Source: an uncultured Bacteroides sp. (lineage in GTDB: Bacteria > Bacteroidota > Bacteroidia > Bacteroidales > Bacteroidaceae). From it: DNA of 39,444 bases. The notes beneath the pieces are model-generated. The model was not told the origin of the DNA. It saw nothing but the letters and a program-made list of their open reading frames with translations, and searched no databases. Within the stretch, counting starts at the first letter, position 1; every line of letters begins with the position of its first letter. Positions 36,319 through 39,444 of the stretch are shown one piece after another. The position numbers were made by a program, and so were the translations under genes. The DNA lies in the NCBI GenBank assembly GCA_946628545.1, contig CAMOWU010000021.1, positions 1 through 39,444 of the forward strand, written 5' to 3'.

Positions 36319-36468
36319 GCACTTTTCAACTACTTATTCTTATTTTTCAACAAATAATAACAAAAAAACAAAAAAACAAATCTACAATGTCGCTTCATTT
36401 CTTATATCAATACCCAATCAGACACATCTGATGTGAGTGCATCCTTACAACAACACAACAAGCAAAAT

Positions 36469-36508
36469 TTCACATTTTTCACAACTTTGTGATTCACAAG
36501 CTTGTGAA
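36469..36508. repeat. Cluster of TTCACAA palindromes
   Basis: Five TTCACA(A)/TTGTGAA half-sites lie within 40 bp: 36469, 36478, 36487 (reverse), 36493 and 36502 (reverse). Two overlapping palindromes result: TCACAACTTTGTGA-like (36479-36492) and the perfect 16-bp TTCACAAGCTTGTGAA (36493-36508). This looks like a multi-site operator or a recombination or insertion scar at the edge of the ATPase remnant. Confidence 0.65.
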
Positions 36509-36652
36509 ATTTACTACGACCTCGGCAGCACTTCAAACATGGTCCGCCTTCGCAATGCGCTGATAGAACGCGATATCATCTTCTCCGAAATGAACAAACT
36601 CTACATCACAGACCCGGTCTTCACACTCTGGTTCAGAAGACGATTCTGCTGA
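36509..36652 (+). pseudogene. C-terminal remnant of an ATPase (archaeal-type ATPase_2 / DUF4143-like)
   Basis: Forty-seven codons from IYYDLGSTSNMVRLRNALIE through DIIFSEMNKLYITDPVFTLW to the stop match the winged-helix end of the AAA+ ATPase family common in Bacteroidetes. Its members finish with 'GTxSNVxRIKxALxxKxLI...FLDPVFxLWF'. The ATPase core is missing: upstream of 36509 lies only the palindrome cluster and AT-rich DNA. A start at 36437 would give a 71-residue product with an unrelated N-terminus. I therefore call it a broken gene. It points toward the GH2 gene, with 30 bp between their stops. Confidence 0.55.
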
Positions 36653-36682
36653 AAAAAATTTATAATTGTGAATTGATATTTT

Positions 36683-39304
36683 TCAGAATTCAATTTTTAG
36701 ATAAGCTGTGCCCTTAATCGTCTTGTTGTCAAAATGTGTTTTAGCACCCTGCGGTCCTTCCTCTTCGGCGCGTGAGAACTTGGTGCCTACGGCGGGAATG
36801 CATGACAGTAACGATAACTGCCCGTCGGGGAAGATGGGGTCAACGTTGACTGATTTGTGTTTAGGCTTTTCGGGCGTGAACAGGTGTAGGAACACATCGT
36901 CGGTGGCAGAGAGGAGCATCAGCTGCTGAGTGCGGCCGTGCAACTGCATCGCAGTGAAATGAGCGTAATAGCCCTTGAACTCAGGATATTCCCACGTCTG
37001 GCCTGTGATGGTGTTGTTGTAAGTCTTCTCATGAATGTCGAAGGTCACGCCTTTAAGTCGGTTCTTCCATACGCGGTAAGGACCGTCGGCCAACAGTGTG
37101 GCGCCCGTGACATCAGCCTCGGGATAGTTGAAGGTGATGCCTGCCACATCGTAGTCGCCGTCGAGGATATAGGTATAGTCCAGTCGCAGCCATCCGCCCG
37201 CGAGAGCCGTCCATTGCAGCGTGGCCTGTGTGCTGTCGATGCCGACGAAACGGGGCTTCAGCATGGCCTTTATGGCATCAATGGCGGCTATGGCCTTCTT
37301 GCCTTTGAGCGCTTTCTGCTTCTTCGGCAAGAGGCGCGCCGTCATTTGTTGCGCTTTGGTGATGGGCCAAGTCCAGGTGCAGACCTCGTGACCGTCCAGC
37401 CCTGAGGCTGTGAGCGCGAGGACGTCACTGTCGCGCCAGTCAGGAGGCAGGTCGATGGTGAGCCGCCCACCCTCTGTCCATGGAGCCAAATCGGGCGACA
37501 TCACGCTGAACATACGCTGCTGCACCTGACCGGCATCCAAGGGAGCAGGATAGCATGAAAGGGTGGCGGTGAAACGGCAGTCGCGCAGGTTGGTGAAATG
37601 ATAGCGGTTACTGACGGTGAGCGATCCGTTGAAGTGGTCGAAATCAGGTTTCTCTACATGGATGGGCGACCACACCTCTTTAATCGTGAAGAAAGAGCCT
37701 TCTTTCTCATGGTGCGGTCCAAGGATACCATCGGGTGCTTTGTCGTTGAACACATCGATACTGTCATTCAGGTCATGACGCACCACACCTTCATCGGCAA
37801 AGTCCCAAAGGAACTGTCCGGCAGCCGTTGGTGTCGAGCGCACCATCTCCCAATAGTCCTCCAGGCCAGCTCCGTGGCCGCCGTCGTGGAGGCCATGCAA
37901 GCTTTCGGTAGGCATATAAACCACATCGCCAAGAGTAGCGCGTTCGCGAGCAGGCTGATAGCGAGGATAATGGTGGGTGTCAACGCCGTCGTAGCGCGAC
38001 CAAGGCTCCACCACATGACGCTGCTGAATGTCGAGACGTTTGTACCAAGGGCGTGCCGCTTTCGGGAAACCGCCTTCATTGCCGTTGCTCCAAATGACGA
38101 TGCAGGGATGGTTTACATCACGCTGGATCATCTCGTGAGCGAGACGGACGGAGGTGGTGTCGTCGTAAGCGCTCTGCCAACCTGCCAGTTCATCGATGAC
38201 ATAAAGGCCGAGCGAGTCACACGCGTCCAAAAAGTATTGGTCGGGCGGATAATGACTCATGCGCACAGCGTTCATGTTCATCTCCTTGATGAGATTGACA
38301 TCATCAATAGCAAGTGCCTTGCTGATGGTGCGCCCGCTTTCAGGCCAGAAAGTGTGACGACAGACGCCTTTGAACTTTACTTTGACACCGTTGACATAGA
38401 AGCCGTCGCACTGGCGCAACTCAATGGTGCGGAAGCCGAATAGCTTGTTGTACGTATGTACAGGACGGCCGTCTTCATAAAGCGTGAACCGAGCCGTATA
38501 TAAATGAGGTGTCTCTGAAGTCCAAGCTTTTGGAGAGCTGATATTGAGTGAAAGCCGTGTGCTATCGGACTGAAGGTTGGCGCGCTGACTCTGTCCGATT
38601 ACGCGACCTTGGTCGTCAACGATGGCAACATCGGCTGTAAGCTGTTTACTGTCAGGCGCATCAGTCCATATATCGGCCCGCCACTCACCTGTATGACGGG
38701 CGTCAATGGCAACATGGTCGATAAACGCATTGGGCTGCGCCTCTAAGTAAACAGGTCGGAAAATGCCGCCGAAGATCCAGTAATCGGCACGACGTTCGGC
38801 CTCGTTGACACTTTTATTGGCAGACTCCTTACTGACGGTCACCTCCAACTGATTGACCTGTCGCCTGTTCACCAACCGGGTAATGTCGTATTTGAAGCGG
38901 TAGAAAGCTCCCTGATGAACGGATCCTGCCAACTGCCCGTTGACACGAACCTCGGCATCGGTCATCACACCCTCGAAGACGATGAATATCCGCTTGTCAA
39001 TCCACTGCTGCGGTAGGGTGAAACGGGTTCGATAAATGCCTTGCTCGTGATGGAACGGACGGTCGTGACCATAGTTGTAGTGACCGAAGCCCTCCTGTTC
39101 CCAGCATGACGGTACGCCAATGGTAGTCCATTGTCCGCTGCGGGCACCGTCTGTGCAATAGAACTGCCACGCTACTTGGTGGTCCTTATCGGTACCAGAC
39201 AGATAAAGAGTCTCTGTGGTACGTAAGTCTTGCCCCAAAGCCTTCTGTTTAAGAATGGCAGGCAAGCTGATGAACAAAATGACAAGCAAGGTTATCTTTT
39301 TCAT
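36683..39304 (-). CDS. Secreted glycoside hydrolase family 2 protein (beta-galactosidase-like)
   Basis: This 873-residue protein has a signal peptide (MKKITLLVILFISLPAILKQKALGQ split near residue 24). The GH2 sugar-binding domain covers about 40-190 (GVPSCWEQEGFGHYNYG; YRTRFTLPQQW; GIFRPVYLEA). An immunoglobulin-like domain follows (195-295), then the catalytic barrel with FKGVCRHTFWPESGRTIS, MNAVRMSHYPPDQYFLDACD, the acid/base E410 in WSNGNEGG, and a probable nucleophile E467 in VYMPTESLHG. The barrel ends with AAGQFLWDFADEGVV. A long C-terminal beta-rich region completes it. Specificity in GH2 is broad (beta-galactosidase, beta-glucuronidase, mannosidase); the HYPPDQ and NGNE features favour a beta-galactosidase-like enzyme. 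No susC/susD pair is in view, but the upstream side is cut by the window edge. Confidence 0.88.
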   Translation of the reverse strand: MKKITLLVILFISLPAILKQKALGQDLRTTETLYLSGTDKDHQVAWQFYCTDGARSGQWTTIGVPSCWEQEGFGHYNYGHDRPFHHEQGIYRTRFTLPQQWIDKRIFIVFEGVMTDAEVRVNGQLAGSVHQGAFYRFKYDITRLVNRRQVNQLEVTVSKESANKSVNEAERRADYWIFGGIFRPVYLEAQPNAFIDHVAIDARHTGEWRADIWTDAPDSKQLTADVAIVDDQGRVIGQSQRANLQSDSTRLSLNISSPKAWTSETPHLYTARFTLYEDGRPVHTYNKLFGFRTIELRQCDGFYVNGVKVKFKGVCRHTFWPESGRTISKALAIDDVNLIKEMNMNAVRMSHYPPDQYFLDACDSLGLYVIDELAGWQSAYDDTTSVRLAHEMIQRDVNHPCIVIWSNGNEGGFPKAARPWYKRLDIQQRHVVEPWSRYDGVDTHHYPRYQPARERATLGDVVYMPTESLHGLHDGGHGAGLEDYWEMVRSTPTAAGQFLWDFADEGVVRHDLNDSIDVFNDKAPDGILGPHHEKEGSFFTIKEVWSPIHVEKPDFDHFNGSLTVSNRYHFTNLRDCRFTATLSCYPAPLDAGQVQQRMFSVMSPDLAPWTEGGRLTIDLPPDWRDSDVLALTASGLDGHEVCTWTWPITKAQQMTARLLPKKQKALKGKKAIAAIDAIKAMLKPRFVGIDSTQATLQWTALAGGWLRLDYTYILDGDYDVAGITFNYPEADVTGATLLADGPYRVWKNRLKGVTFDIHEKTYNNTITGQTWEYPEFKGYYAHFTAMQLHGRTQQLMLLSATDDVFLHLFTPEKPKHKSVNVDPIFPDGQLSLLSCIPAVGTKFSRAEEEGPQGAKTHFDNKTIKGTAYLKIEF

Positions 39305-39365
39305 ATAGCTTACTTTTATGGTAATATAACGTGAGTTCGATGTAAGAAAAGTGTTCTAAAAGTTG

Positions 39366-39432
39366 TAGGAGTGGAGTTTTTTTATAACGTTGTAGTTGAA
39401 AATCAAATTGTTATATCAAAACCCCACTCCTA
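39366..39432. repeat. 67-bp element with 23-bp terminal inverted repeats
   Basis: The arms at 39366-39388 and 39410-39432 match at 20 of 23 positions (TAGGAGTGG...TATAAC and its complement) around a 21-nt AT-rich centre. It lies upstream of the GH2 gene at the window edge. It could be a miniature transposon-like element, the end of an insertion sequence, or a leader hairpin. An ATG at 39432 overlaps the last base of the right arm and opens a frame that leaves the window after four codons. Confidence 0.65.
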
Positions 39433-39444
39433 TGACAAGTGCAA

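Overview
The window looks like a chromosomal segment from a Bacteroidales bacterium, most likely Prevotellaceae. Several things point there. The order rpsU-xerC-hpf-tRNAs-tuf-trnW-secE-nusG-rplKAJL-rpoBC is the Bacteroidetes arrangement. Promoters repeatedly fit the Bacteroidetes pattern TTTG-N19/20-TAnnTTTG. Secreted proteins carry T9SS-style C-terminal tails, and a TPR protein with a membrane helix and a C-terminal HTH is present. No rRNA, CRISPR array, plasmid origin or complete insertion sequence was found.

Layout. Positions 1-800 (minus) hold the start of a secreted protein and one or two unrecognised ORFs. 1126-2799 (+) is a membrane-anchored TPR/HTH regulator whose start codon region is tandemly duplicated. 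2820-6277 (minus) is dsbD followed by an L-cysteine desulfidase. 6467-10169 (+) is a carboxypeptidase-regulatory-domain protein, then proB-proA, ending in two palindromic repeats and a strong bidirectional terminator. 10400-23684 (minus) is one long expression operon: a consensus promoter and leader hairpin, tRNA-Thr(UGU), tRNA-Tyr, tRNA-Thr(GGU), tuf, tRNA-Trp, secE, nusG, rplK, rplA, rplJ, rplL, an attenuator-like hairpin, rpoB and rpoC. Upstream on the same strand are hpf, a XerC-like recombinase and rpsU.

25354-29463 (minus) is a Tat-centred redox operon: tatA, tatC, a membrane polyferredoxin that reads as a NapH-NapG fusion with an internal twin-arginine signal, and a Tat-exported, 4Fe-4S-containing aldo/keto reductase. 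The exporter and two probable cargoes lie together, which suggests an inner-membrane-to-periplasm electron path onto a carbonyl-type substrate. pyrH (29741-30451, +) follows with its own consensus promoter.

30581-36168 (minus) is the most unusual block. It encodes, in order of transcription, a VTC-type polyphosphate polymerase domain protein, a DUF4956 membrane protein, a DUF2490-like outer-membrane barrel, a small secreted protein with a T9SS-like tail, and a large beta-helix carbohydrate-binding protein (Cthe_2159-like). The last gene is split by a frame change located exactly at an A_AAU_UUU slippery heptamer followed at once by a stop. I infer an envelope system linking a cytoplasmic triphosphate-tunnel enzyme to the cell surface.

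36469-39444 contains a cluster of TTCACAA palindromes beside the C-terminal remnant of an ATPase gene, then a secreted GH2 glycosidase (minus), and a 67-bp inverted repeat at the right edge. Gene-free stretches over about 300 bp are essentially absent. The longest are 794-1125, 10170-10399 and 36169-36508, described below.
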